A DNA stretch of 64,000 nucleotides, from NCBI GenBank assembly GCA_023213395.1, contig CM041465.1, positions 18,104,001 to 18,168,000 on the forward strand. Direction: 5' to 3'. The notes under the pieces were generated by a model, which saw only the letters and a list, made by a program, of their open reading frames with translations, ran no database searches and had not been told where the DNA came from. Shown here in pieces: positions 1-11,598 of the stretch; position 1 is the first letter of the stretch, and each line of letters starts with the position of its first letter. Both the position numbers and the translations under genes were made by a program. Origin of the DNA: Cycas panzhihuaensis. Taxonomy: Eukaryota > Cycadophyta.

Positions 1-44
1 TTGTAAATTCACATTGAGATTCACATACTTAGTTGCTTTTAGCA

Positions 45-506
45 CTATAGGCATATTATACCTCTATCGAAAATGTCATTAGAATGACACATTTCTCTTT
101 GGTCTATGGTGTCGAAACAATCATTTTTTTAGAAGTTGAAATCTCTTCGTTATGCATTTTATTAAAAGTATTTACTAATGAAAAGTTTCAAAGGGAAGCA
201 TGCCTTTTGGAATTTGGAAAAGTAGATGAAACTCATCTCAAGGCATTACAAAATAATTTGGCTTCTAAAGTTAGAATTCAAGATACCCATGATAGATAAT
301 TTAGATCTAGAAAATTTCATATTGGTGACAAGGTATTGAAGTTAGAATATTTGCATGATTAATAATAAAAATTTTCTTGAAAATGGGTTGGTCCCTACTT
401 GATTATTGAAGACCTAGAGAATGGTGCCTACCAAATTTCTATGTTGGAGGGCTTGGAGTTTAAGAAGCCCATTAATTCTGAATACTTAAGAAAAATTTAC
501 TCCTAA
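45..506 (+). pseudogene. Ty3/Gypsy integrase C-terminal remnant (element K)
   Basis: One frame, broken by a few stops, reads the end of a Gypsy integrase. The conserved segment THFSLVYGVETIIFLEVEI corresponds to the plant Gypsy block 'TPFSLVYG.EAVLP.EVEI'. It is followed by a DKVL..EYLHD stretch and the GPYLIIEDLENGAYQI small barrel domain at 390-450, and ends at a TAA at 504-506. The minus-strand integrase of element C (60755-61174) has the same two blocks, so K and C are related lineages. Integrase joins element cDNA to host DNA; here only the last ~150 codons remain, and the catalytic core lies left of the window or is lost. All stops lie in frame, consistent with decay by point mutation. 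The Gypsy assignment is firm; the sub-lineage (Tat/Ogre-like) is inferred. Confidence 0.8.
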
Positions 507-694
507 AATATCCTTGATCTCTGTAATAAGGATAAACTATGGCTCTAAAAAGTTATATTATCTAATGAACTAAAACTATGGATAATCTCTTTCTTTAAAT
601 ACTCTCTATGTTTTTCAATTTTCTCTCACTTTTATCAAGTGATATTCTACCAACTATATAAGATTACTACCTTCTCTTGGTATATGCATTAGTT

Positions 695-890
695 GTTGAA
701 ATAATTTTTTGTCACCATCTTCTATCTTTTTCTCTTTTGAGCTCCAAAATCAAAAGAGAACTTTGGCCCTTATTTTCATCTTTGATAGTTATTTATAATA
801 TAAGATCTATTTTGTCAACTTCAGTTATTATACCAGTTGATCGATCCACTTTTAACATCTTTCCTTTCACCTTAGATGTTTCTTGTTGAG
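695..890 (+). repeat. ~185-bp direct repeat, copy 1
   Basis: The segment beginning around 'gtcaccatcttctatc' recurs at about 1520-1705 in the same orientation. By eye it is close to 90% identical and includes a shared gagctccaaa..caaaagagaac block and a 'tcagttattatacc' block. Both copies end at 'tttcttgttga'. The copies bracket a GC-richer insert that looks like a solo LTR. Function unknown; it may be part of the post-integrase region of element K. Confidence 0.8.
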
Positions 891-1515
891 AAGATAAGGT
901 CCCAACCCTTAAATTGCCACCAAGATCTTAACTATTCTTGCAACTAATTATAGGAATCAAAAGTAAAATTTAACATGCAAGTTCTTAAACCAAAAATAAA
1001 ATAATAAAATAAACAAGAAATCCAAGCATCACATATACACCTGATATAACGTGGTAAAACCCTAGCAGTGTGCTAGGGAAACATCCACACAGGAAAGGCA
1101 TCGATCTTTATTATTGTAGAATAGAGAAAATATACATAATCCTGTAGCAGAGTGCTCATAGCAACAACAACCAACCACCCAACTCCTCACAGTACACTGA
1201 ATACTATCGACATAATAAAAATTTCCCTAAATCAGGCTACATGAGAGGGTCATCCAAGGCACAAATCTTGACCATAGAATCTAGGGTATTTTTAGTGAAT
1301 GACCCTGATTCTCTTTACAATTTAATATACTTTCTAGTACTAAATTTTTTGGTTGGGGTCTATCGCCCTCGAACCCCCTCTTTGCAGGGGGTGTTCCATA
1401 CCCCCCATACCCCCTTGGAATCCCCCTTGGAGGGTTTGGGGGGGGGAAACCGTGCTGCCAACCTATCAAAATTTTAGCCTCTTAACTATTGTTGTCATAT
1501 TACTTAATAGTTGGA
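891..1515 (-). mobile_element. probable solo LTR (Copia-like) between the direct repeats
   Basis: On the minus strand this insert reads as a plant LTR. It has a G-rich 5' part with several GGGGG blocks (1370-1450), an A/T-rich middle with an AATAAAG-like polyadenylation signal near 1110, and a 3' part with the inverted motif CCCTAGCACACTGCTAGGG followed by 'TTTTACCACGTTA' (1045-1085), typical of R/U5 regions. No coding sequence, PBS or PPT is present. I could not place exact TG..CA ends or a 5-bp target duplication, so the borders are approximate and the class is tentative. Confidence 0.45.
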
Positions 1516-1519
1516 ATCA

Positions 1520-1705
1520 TTTTCTATCACCATCTTCTATCTTTTTCTCTTTTGAGCTCCAAACTCAAAAGAGAACTTTGGCTCTTGGTTTCATCTTTGA
1601 TAGTTATTTATAATATAAGATCTATTTTGTCAGCTTCAGTTATTATACCAGTTGATTGATCCATTTTTTACACCTTTCTTTTCACCTTAAAGGTTTCTTG
1701 TTGAT
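1520..1705 (+). repeat. ~185-bp direct repeat, copy 2
   Basis: Second copy of the repeat described at 695-890, same orientation. The sequence after it (tcatatatcatctacc...) continues toward the RNase H ORF of element K, whereas the sequence after copy 1 enters the presumed solo LTR. Confidence 0.8.
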
Positions 1706-2204
1706 CATATATCATCTACCTTTTCTTTTCTAATCCTTGGTTTCCTTTATTTACACTCACAAAGTGGATACTCATTTTGCTACCTTCTATATATGATTGG
1801 AGACATCATGATTAGATTTTCTTTATTTCCTCATGGTTCGATCCTTGAGGAGTTTGATTGCCCTTATCCCATTCTAGTTTCACTAAAAAGGAATAATACT
1901 TTTTGCATTGAGAAGGGATATTTCATAATTAGATGACTACCAAATCCTCTCTCTCTTGAATATTGAAAAGTTTACTAAGAAAAGAAGGTAATGAAAAATG
2001 GGGGAAGGGAGAGAGAGTAAAAAAAAAAAATATCATAATAATAATAAAATAAGTCAAAGGCATGCTATCTTAGTTATGATTTTATTTCTTTCTCTATACA
2101 ATCAAAACCATTTCATTTTCCTTTATTACCAACTCCCCTTTGATTGATTCCTACAATTTTCTAAATTGATCACTCTGTCTCTAATTTTAGTCCCTATTTC
2201 TTCC

Positions 2205-2600
2205 ATGGCATCAAGTATATTTGCCAATGGAGGTAGTAGAGGTAAACTAGGACCATCTATTGTCGTATGGGTGATATATGATCAATCATGGAACTTCCTT
2301 TCCTCCACTGGTTTATTTTTACCTAAAGCAACTGATAATGAAACTAAGTATTTTTCTCTTATAGGAGTCTTATTTGAGATTTCTCAGTTCCACGATGGTC
2401 CTATTATTGTCCACTATAATTTTTAGGTTGTCATTTATCAGTTTGTTGGTATTTACCAGATCCACTCTCCATGGCTTCTTACCCTTCACCATTGAGCTTC
2501 ATTGTTAATATCCTTGTTTCCTTCTATTACTATCCAATTTATTCCATAATCTCTTAATACTGAAGCTAGCACTCTAATTTCTTGTATCTTAGATAACTAT
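2205..2600 (+). pseudogene. extra RNase H ORF of Gypsy element K (stand-alone)
   Basis: Starting at ATG 2205 the product begins MASSIFANGGSRGKLGPS, followed by KATDNETKYFSLI and, about 45 codons on, the HYN (CDS-like) position; FIP.SLNTEASTLIS closes the domain near 2590. This is an RNase H fold of the type plant Gypsy elements carry in addition to the RNase H fused to reverse transcriptase. The first catalytic Asp is Asn here (NGGS instead of DGGS), and the second motif reads NETKY instead of NEAEY, so the copy is inactive. The same ORF, starting 6-7 codons before the catalytic position, occurs at 45772-46194 and 57270-57665. A polypyrimidine run ending in AG lies about 15 bp upstream (2175-2190), so expression by splicing is possible but inferred. 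Confidence 0.75.
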
Positions 2601-3226
2601 CTTAGACAACTATCTTAGATAAATTTCATTTTAACATAGGGGTACCTTACTATAAAATGAGTATAAACAACTGCTCGGTAAAGAGTCTACACTATAGTCT
2701 TTAGAGGTAGAGGTATGGGTTTTGTAGAGGATAAGTTGATAGATTTAAGATAAGATGAAGTGTTAGAAAAGATAGACCCACATAGGAATCATGGGATGAG
2801 AAGGATCTTGGTAGGGGGCAAGTCCCTCAAGGCCTCTTGGCCCTAGAAGAAGTTAATAAGGAATCCTAAATACTTAAGAAACTAGTTGTTTATCAAGAAA
2901 AACTCATCTTTCATTTCATAAACAACATGTTTTTCTCCAAATATATTATATAGATATAGACTTTAGTTTGTGTTTATATAATCTATCTTGAGTATGATGT
3001 GAGTGATATAAGACTCTCTTCTTTAGAAAGCTTATGTTGCTCCATCCTTCATTCTAATAAACTTATTACCATTTGTTTTTTAAATGGTTTTAAGTTTATG
3101 AGAATAGAATTGATAAATCTTTTATATCTATTCCCTCCTACACTTTAATCTATTTTCCTTTCCCTCATTATTCTTATGTTTCCTTTTTTGAAGGAAACCT
3201 TTACTCTAAAATGAGTATAAACTATA
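2601..3226. other. unassigned remnant of element K
   Basis: AT-rich sequence after the RNase H ORF. No ORF, PPT or LTR end could be recognised. It ends at the 5-bp target CTATA (3222-3226), which is duplicated at 27019-27023 on the far side of element E. Confidence 0.5.
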
Positions 3227-3581
3227 TGTTGGGATAACAACCAATCTATGTATGGAGATGTACACCTAGGGCCCCTCAAATCCACCTTTGGGGCTCCCTA
3301 GGATACCTTGAGCCACAAATTAGCTGTCTATAGCCACCATATGCTGACAATATTCTATTAAGGTACGCACTCTTTATTAATTTTATTATTTTTAATATTA
3401 ACTTGAATTGTGTGCAGGTTAGGTTGAGGTGCTTGCTGCCTCCCTAAAATTATCTATAAATGGGGTGGGAATACCTCCCTGGTATTTTTTAACACTACCC
3501 ATTATTCAATTAGAAATTTTTGATCCGAAGCACAACCATGCACTCACCATTGTGAAGTCCCGCTCTGCACCTCATCGTTCA
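3227..3581 (+). repeat. 5' LTR of E
   Basis: Begins TGTTGGGATAAC and ends ..GTTCA just before the PBS. It matches 26663-27018 along its whole length and resembles the LTRs of F (shared TGTTGGGA start, CTAGGGCCCCT and CACCTTGAG blocks). Confidence 0.93.
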
Positions 3582-3583
3582 TT

Positions 3584-3600
3584 TGGTATTAGAGCTCATG
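3584..3600 (+). promoter_or_regulatory. primer binding site of E
   Basis: TGGTATTAGAGCTCATG, two bases after the LTR, matches the 3' end of initiator-Met tRNA (TGGTATCAGAGC) with one transition. It primes minus-strand cDNA. Confidence 0.9.
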
Positions 3601-3601
3601 G

Positions 3602-6600
3602 TTTCATCAATGACAAATTCTATACTATATTTTATTTATTATTCTCTTTCATATTAAAGTTTATACTAAGTTTAACATTTAAACATTTGACATAGTATCA
3701 TGAGCGGCCTCCATTTGATGCACATACACTCTGTTGGAATATTTAACTCCAGTTTTTGTACAACAAAGATAGTTGTGTGTAGGATATTGAAGATTTAGTA
3801 AGAAAAAGGCTATTTTTTCAAAGTTTTTCAAAAGTTTTTATTTCAGTTTTTGGGACAAATGGGTAACCTAAACTTTAGAGCAATCTAGCTCCCAAATTAG
3901 TGATTAGAACCCTATCAAGTGACTGCTTGTTTCGATCGTAGTTGAGTTATCTTTGCAACGAATGAAATGGTTCATCATTTCATGCACCAAAAATGGAGAT
4001 ATCCTCCTCAGACTACCAGGTACTATCTTTGGTCTCTAAAACCCCACCATCTCTCTTATTTTTTCTTTTTTAACTTAATATTTATCATTTTTTTTTCAAA
4101 AATTTCTTGAGAATCTTACGCACCTAGACCCTGCACCCAATTTTAGACATCATTAAGCACAATATTGTGCTCTCTGCATTTGTTTTGTGTCTTAAACGTC
4201 CTTCGTCTGTATGTCATTTATACTTTTTTTTTCACTATTTTTTAGTCTCTTATGATTAGATAACTAAGTATTTGATGCCTTTAGAGTTGCATTATGATTA
4301 TCTGGAGATTGTATCTGTGGTATCTATTCTTTGCACTTACTATTTACCCTTCGTTCTCTCTCTGCAGCCACACACCTTCATCAGCATATTGCATGATGAT
4401 TCATATATAAAAATTATATTTTTTGAAGTGTTTTCTCTCTGAATCTCCCTATAAATTGACTGGCACCCCTCTCTGTCCCACTTTTGATTGATTTTGATTA
4501 GTTTCCAATGTGTGTTGATCAGTTTTTAGATCGATTCATTGCCTCTGGTCTGTTAACTCTCACAACGACTACATGAAGGTCATTTCTATTTTTTTTATAT
4601 ATAAAAATTATATATTTTATAATTTCTTGATTCAACTCTTAAGTATGAAGGTAGTATAATCCCCTGCACCCTATTCTCATTAAAATCAATTGATTACATC
4701 ATGATTTCATCGATTATTTCAATTAGTTTTTGCCTCTCTTCATCATGTATACTCCACGATGGCATGACTTTGATTTATTTTTTCATTTCCTAAGTTTAAT
4801 TAAATTAAACTATATTGAATATTATTTGACATCTTGGAAATAGTTTATACATTATCCCCCTTTAGAGGTTGGCCCCCAGTTCTATTCACTCTCACGTGAC
4901 TATTAGACTACACTTCAAAAGGGCTAAATCACTTTTATTCTAAAGTTTTATTCATATTTTTCTTCAAAAGAGGTACTATTATGTTTTCCACTATATCTTC
5001 TCTATGGGTTATTGGTTTTTAGCAAAATTGGGTCCATCACATTCATCATTCAGAGAGCTTCATTATGGACTACTTATTTATCATATTTGAAATGTTTTTT
5101 ATTGAGTTTTAATAGTTTGAAATGACCCCTTTATTTAGCCTCCATTTTATTAACTATAAAGAGGTCCTTTCACTTATTCTGTTATAACTTTTGCATACAA
5201 GATCCATTTTTTGAGCCGTCTATTTTGTTGGAAAGCTGGTTCAATCCTCCACTTACTGGTATACTCTCTTACATGATTTGAAGCTATTTTGTAGGTTTTC
5301 AAAGTCAGTGAAGTTGAGGTAACTAATTAGACTTAGTTCTTCATTGTTCAACAATATTAAAGCAATTGTTTCTAAGTTTCTTTGGCCTAAGACATATTAA
5401 AATATCTCTAATTTGTATGTGAGAATTTTCACATCTTTCTACAAGATATAATCTAATTTTTTTGCAGTATTTAAGCCTTGTGGCTCTAGTTTAAGCTCTC
5501 AAAAAGGTCCTCTCACTCATTCATCAATATCTTAAGTTCTAAGAGCATGTTTTCTGAATGGTTGAATTTGTCAGAACACTTTTTTAATATTCTTCAAATT
5601 GGAATAGGTTTTACCTAAATCTGGTGTCATTTTGTAGGTGTTTGAAGCTAGTAATCTTGAGCTTCTTATTTAGCCTTGATAGGCTTGGTCTTATAATCCT
5701 TCAAGTAGTTCATTATTTCAAAAATGATTATATTTATATTATTGATCACTAATAACTTATTCTTGAAGTTATTATTGGCTCTTGTATGCATGCTTCAAGT
5801 TATTTTGTATCCATAAGTTAGTTCTTCAACACTTAAAAGCTATTAGTAAGCTAACTGACACTACTTTACCAAAGAAGTATAATCTATGCTACATTTATAT
5901 ACTTTCTATATTTCCTATTGAAAACTTATTATTTCTTGATATTTTTATCATCTTAAGCAAATGTTATACTTTAGAATTTGGGTTTTATATACATCTATGT
6001 TGTTTTTCAAAAGGATAGTTAGTCATCTCCATTACCTTGCATACATTGGGAAAGAAGTTATTTCATTTTACATTGACATAGAAGTCATTTTTTTTACTTT
6101 AGCTACTTATTATCTTTGAAAGCTTCAAGATTAATTGAAAAATATCATTGTATATCTATCTATTTATCATTAAAAATAACTAGATTTTAGACTTGCATTA
6201 TTAAAGCATTAAAGGAGCATATAGATCCTTGCTTTCTTTCTACATGATATCAAGTTGAAAAACCAAGTTGCATATCATCTAGTATTCTTTTTCTTATTTG
6301 GAAAGGAAAAGGCTCATTAGTTTATTCACTTGATTTACTAAGATTGGAAGGAAAGGTTATTGCATATATACTTTTAAAAGTTTGAAAGCTATCTTTATTT
6401 CATATAAGTTGATCTCTATTATTTATTCTTTATTATTCTCTTGCTTAGTGAATTTATTTTCCTTTTAGTTACTTTATTTTTGGTATAAAATGAACCTTTT
6501 CAAACCCTAAGCAAGACCACAAGTTTTAATCAATATATCATCACATTAAAAAAGATAACTCCTAAATTAATCACCCTTATTTCTAGCCTTGCAAGAAAAA

Positions 6601-7141
6601 TAATTACGACCCATGAAGTTACCACCATATATACATTAATTGGCCTACTCATATTAGATGAGGAAAGTCATTAGCTATTAGGTGTATTAAGTGGCAGGAT
6701 GATATATAAAACCTATCATCTTTTGGTGTTTGGAGATCAAGGCTAGACCTGGAGAGGGTAAGTACCTTGGTTCATGTAACATTCACCGCAAGATCTATCG
6801 CTAGGTATAAGTCTAGCGTAGGTAGATCCATAATTCATGGGGGTGTAAAAACCTTTGTAGTAGCCCATGTACTAAGGTATATTGAGCCTTAAGCTCACAT
6901 ACTGGTATATTGGGTCCTTATTTTACCACTTATGGGTAGACACCACTAGACAGGATAACAGCCGAAGGTTTCCCTTGGAGACCCCTAAATTTAGAGCTTA
7001 GTAGCCTTATTAGGGGCTAGTTCACATTTGAAACTTTGGGTAAAACTTGGAATATTGACACTTGGTTCAAATTTTAAATTCAAACACTTATAAACCTCAT
7101 TTCATTTATTACATTTTTTTAAATATAAACCTTAGCTCAAA
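3602..7141 (+). other. long leader of E
   Basis: About 3.5 kb of AT-rich sequence between the PBS and gag with no conserved ORF. It aligns in patches with the leader of F (for example the TATAACTTTTGCA..AAGCTG region near 5185-5240 with 19100-19150). The best preserved part is the GC-richer block at about 6640-7010, which pairs with 17640-18010 of F. Confidence 0.7.
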
Positions 7142-9359
7142 ATGGCTTCAAGTTTTAGTAATATGATTATTCTGAAATTTGATAGGAACAACTTCTTGAA
7201 TTGGACTAGGACCATGAGACCCATCATCATAGATAACAAGATGTGGGAGATTGTGAAATCAAGGTATAATGAGTTAGGTCCAAATGCAATTGATGCAAAA
7301 AATGTTACTTATACAGAAAACATCAAAAAGGACAATGAGGCTCTCACACTTATATTTTGTGCACTGGAAGACTATGTTTTCCCTCAGGTTAGTGAATCCA
7401 CCAAACCAAAAGAAGCATGGGATATACTTCAGTTGATATGTGAAGGAGTTGCATCCTTCAAGCTCCAAAATGTTATAAGCAAATTTGAGAACTTGCATAT
7501 GATGCCCACAGAAACAAGAACCAAGTTTATGATAAAGGTATAAGATATAGTCAACCAGATGAGGTCTCTTGGAGATACTTTAATAGAACAAAGGGTGGTT
7601 GAATAAATATTAAGATGTGTTAGTGTAGTTAGAAGATTTGAAATGGTTGTTACAAGCATAGGTGTATTAAAAGACCCAAGTACATTAAAGGTGGAACAAC
7701 TATGTGCTATGCTCATGTCAGTATAAGAACAACAAAAAGATAATGAATCACTTGCACATGCCTTTGCCACTAAGGCTCAAATTCAATCAAATTCTCAAGC
7801 AAGAACTTCAAGGTCTAAGGAATCACCTCTTAAAAGAGGGGATAGGAACCCTAGAATGGATGCTAGATAAGATCCTCCCAAGTATCAAGCCCCACATCAA
7901 AGGAGGCAAGGAGGACGTTAATAAAATGAGAACCCTCTTAGGTATACAAACCAAAGGAAATAATTTGAAAGACATACATGTTATCTGAATTATCAAGGAA
8001 ATCCTCCATCATCAAGGTCCAATCAAGATTATTATGATAATAGACCAAGAGAAAATTCTCCTTTATATATTGAGGAAAGAGGGAGACCTTCCAATATTGA
8101 TAGATCTCATCCATAAAGTAGAAGTTTAAGCTATGGAAGGAGAGATCCTTTGTATTATTCTTATTACCATAGAAGTGGTCATTCAAAAGATAAATATTTT
8201 TTAAAACATGGACTACCCACCAGAGGAAGTGCCCATAACACAATAGAATTGAGGGACAATAACATGTTATTTTTATCCAACTTCACTGCCAAGGAGGAAG
8301 AGGATGACAACTAGTATATTGACTTGAGATGTTCAACTTATATGACACATAAAGAACACTTATTTCAAACATTGGATTAAAGCAGGAGGGGATCCATATT
8401 TTTTGGAGATGATACCTCCCACAAATTAGTTGGTAGAGGTAATATAGCCCTAATGACTAATATAGGAGAATATAAATATCTTGATGATGTCTTATATGTC
8501 CTAACTCTAAAGAAAAACTTATTATCTGTAAGGCAGATGATGAGATAAGACTACAAAGTTATCTTTAATAATGGTGAGTGTGTAATCAAAGATAAAAGGA
8601 GAAATAAAATTGTAGTTTCAAAAGGTAAGATGACTAAGGATCGATTATTCAAACGTATTCTTACTCCTTCATATACCTATGCCTTAAGAACTTCAGCTAA
8701 ATTAGATAGCAAGTTATGGAATAGAAGATTTAGCCATCTTAATTATAATAGTTTGGCCCTTATGAAGTGAATGGATATGGTAAATAGATTACCACATATT
8801 GAAGTGGACAAAAACCTATGTGAAGGATGTCTTCTTGGCAAACACCATAGGGAAAGTTTTCTAGGCTTCAGTTATCGAGCATTAGGTCCACTTTAATTGG
8901 TATATATAGATATTTACGTTCCTATGAACATTCCCTCTCTAGCAGGTGTTAGATACTTCATTACATTCATAGATGATTTCACAAGGAAGACATGGGTATT
9001 CTTCCTCAAATATAAATCAGATGTCTTTTAATACTTTATTGACTTCAAAACCTTTATGGAGCACCATAATGGATATAATTTACTATCCCTAAGATCAGAT
9101 AATAAGGGAGAATTTATCTCTAATGCATTCAAGGATTATTGTATATACCATGGCGTTAGAAGACAATTCACTAATCCCTACACCCCACAAAAAAATGGTG
9201 TAGTGGAAAGAAAAAGTCGCGCAATAGTCGAAATGGCTAGGTGTATGTTAAAGGACAAGAATTTGGAACATGAATTTTGGGTTGAAGTAATACATACAAC
9301 TATATATTTACTCAAGAGGTGCTCCACTAAATCCCTTAGGTAGAAAACTCTTGAAGAAG
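7142..9359 (+). pseudogene. Copia gag-protease-integrase of E (5' part)
   Basis: ATG 7142 opens a Copia gag (FDRNNFLNWTRTMRPIIIDN) of which 133 codons are uninterrupted. A decayed zinc-knuckle region follows near 8150, then protease near 8310-8600, whose DSGCSTHM motif of F is read here as DLRCSTYM. A GAG-pre-integrase HHCC segment (8700-8850) includes LCEGCLLGKHHRESF. The integrase core has a TFIDDFTRKTWVFF motif, LRSDN (second Asp) near 9090 and PQKNGVVERK (catalytic Glu) near 9190. The frame is cut at KTLEE by element D and resumes at 24640. Stops are mostly at Trp and Gln codons. The frame-by-frame match to F, which is better preserved, supports each domain. Confidence 0.9.
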
Positions 9360-9740
9360 TGTTAGAAGTATTAATATTAGGTTTACTCACTTGATTATTA
9401 TAGTAGTTTTTTAAAGGTTAATGTTATTAAAGATGATGTTTATTTAAATTATTTGTGTAGTTTGTTGAAATGGATAACCACCCATTTCAATGACTCTTTA
9501 TCTCCTTAAAACTTTCCTCCAAGAATTTAGGAGGCTAGTCTAAATCTCATAGAGGTTTGGGTGATATATTATGTAAATAATCTCTGTAATAATAAATTTA
9601 AAATCATGAGGTGGTTTTTCTTCCCCTGAAGGGGTTTTCCACCTGCCAGACCCAGTGTATATATGTATGTATGATTATTATACTTATTTTTTATTTTTAG
9701 TTTTTTTAAGATTCATATGAAAGATGCAGGCTCTCCATCA
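9360..9740 (+). repeat. 5' LTR of D
   Basis: Begins TGTTAGAAGTATTAATATTAGG-like sequence and ends CTCTCCATCA. Contains the inverted motif CTTCCCCTGAAGGGGTTTT. Matches 24255-24634. Confidence 0.95.
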
Positions 9741-9757
9741 TGGTATTAGAGCCATGG
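9741..9757 (+). promoter_or_regulatory. primer binding site of D
   Basis: TGGTATTAGAGCCATGG immediately follows the LTR; it matches initiator-Met tRNA. Confidence 0.92.
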
Positions 9758-11598
9758 AGTCTATGTTCTGAGAATTTGAGGATAACAAATGCTAGTCATG
9801 AGAATCCTGGCAGGAAAAATCTGTGCAAAGGATAAATGAGGTCGTTATGTTTTAATGTAAATAGCACCTAAGTGGGACAATCCAAATCTGAGTTGGGTGA
9901 AGGAATATATTAATGAATTGGATTATCGCCCACATTGACAAAGTGCAAAGACAAGGCGTGGCCATTGCCCTCTAGTATTGGCTACCATCATTGCCCCACA
10001 AACTCTTACTATAAAATAAAATTTAGAATATAATACCTGATTTATAAGCAACAAGATGATGAATTATCATAAAGACCGACAAGATTAAGGGCACGGTCAG
10101 TTTGCAGGAAGTACTAGAAATCTCATCCATGAAAAGAGTTTGTAGGTCCAATAATCATCTCACTGACATGGATCGCATGAACAAATTGAAGTGTTGCACG
10201 CAATCTAAATTTTGATGTGGGGAGGCTCTTCTATTGACTAGAAATCCTAGAGCTCTCTACCTCAAGAGTAATGGTCTTATCGGTTAGCATCTTAATGAAG
10301 ATCTACATCCTACCATGGGGATGAAGCACAAGGTGTAGGGTGGATTCCTTCTGAATGTTGTAATTGACGAGAGTGCAACCATCCTCAAACTACTTGATGG
10401 TGAAAATAAGCCTCTACTGGTCTGGAGGAATACCCTCTTTGTCTTAAATCTTCACCTTCACCTTATTGATGGTATATGAGCTCTTAATCTCCAAGGTTAT
10501 CGTTCTTCCCGTCAATTTCTTCACAAAGATCTACATGCCACCCTTGAGGTGAAGCACAAGAGCTCTCAACCTCACGTGAAGATGGAGAACCAAATGAAGG
10601 GTACACAGAGAGATTGTTCAAAACCTTTGAAGCTATTTCATAGCAACAATGGTCCTGATGCAGTTGAGGCTGTCCTGAAGAAGACATTGAATGTCTAGCG
10701 GCCCTCGCCTCTATCTGCTTGCCCCTAGTAAAACCTAGTTAGGGTTTTAAGTATTATTTGTGTTTATTTTTTTTGTTTAGTTGTTTAAATTGATTTTAAT
10801 AATTGAATCGGGTTCGTCCTATTCGCTAGCCCCCCCCCCCCCACCAAGTCATATCTCACTTTAATATAATCATGACCCTAAAATAAAAAGGGTCTAACAT
10901 TTCAAATCTTTATTTTTATTTTTAATTTTTTTTAATTTTTAAATTAAAAAAAGGGGATACCTATGGTTTTTCCCCTATAACTTCTTTATTCAGAGTTAGA
11001 ATCTAAATCTGAAAGAAGCGATGGATTCCTGACTTAGTCACGGTCATTTTGACTAGTCTCTTAAAGTTTTTGGATGCCATTTTGATTTGAAAATCATTTC
11101 TTGAAGTCAATCCTTTATTCTCGCCATGGTAAGTTTAGGTACGCGCTTCTAACTCATAATTTTCTTCACATTCTTATTTTAATTTAATATACAATTACTT
11201 ATTTTTTAAATTCATTAAGTAATTACATATATTTTTATAAATTCATAAATTTTATTAAATTATAATTTCATTATTTTTTGATACAAATATTTAAATGTTT
11301 CGTTCAATTTATGATTTTACTTTTACGTCACTAATATGTAACAGTTATATGCTTGATTATTATTATTTTCTTTTTTTACAAATCTTTGATTAAAAATCTT
11401 ATAATTCTTGAACAATGATTGCTAAAATTTCAATATTTCTTTGTCAATAGCAAAATAACAAATGATCTCTTTAAATGTTAAGTGTCAAGCAATGAATTTA
11501 TCTTTGTGATCTAGTCACCTTATTCACCTATTGTTAAAGGATTAACAACCTTTTTACTTTTCCTCTAAGAATATCATTAATCATCATTTTTTGCCAAA
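9758..11598 (+). other. leader of D
   Basis: About 1.8 kb between PBS and gag. It contains the minus-strand polyubiquitin pseudogene (10250-10600), a C-run at 10831-10843 and AT-rich sequence up to the gag ATG. No retroviral ORF is present. Confidence 0.7.
10250..10600 (-). pseudogene. polyubiquitin pseudogene fragment captured in the leader of D
   Basis: Read on the minus strand, 10536 down to 10309 is exactly 76 codons, the length of ubiquitin, with no indel. Recognisable blocks are KTITLEVESS-like, DKEGIPPDQ, RLIF, EDG, YNIQKESTLHLVL and a C-terminal pair of Gly positions (one now Arg). Directly behind it, from 10308, a second unit starts again with M.IF.K and runs to TITLEVESS at about 10250, where similarity stops. 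The head-to-tail join at residue 76 identifies a polyubiquitin precursor. Upstream, 10537-10580 holds the end of a third unit, in which EVESS jumps to LVLHLKGG (an internal deletion). Ubiquitin is a host protein modifier and not a retroelement product. The complete unit has four in-frame stops, all at Gln positions (2, 31, 41, 49). No introns interrupt the units, but polyubiquitin repeats are normally intronless, so a DNA or cDNA origin cannot be told apart. Confidence 0.9.

Noticed and set aside
1281-1469. Pro/Gly-rich minus-strand ORF in the solo LTR
   Set aside because: Created by C- and G-runs in LTR sequence.
10484-10687. 67-codon minus-strand ORF as a small gene
   Set aside because: Its second half overlaps the ubiquitin units in another frame. 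No motif; chance frame in the captured fragment.
10831-10843. C homopolymer
   Set aside because: Simple low-complexity run, no further structure.
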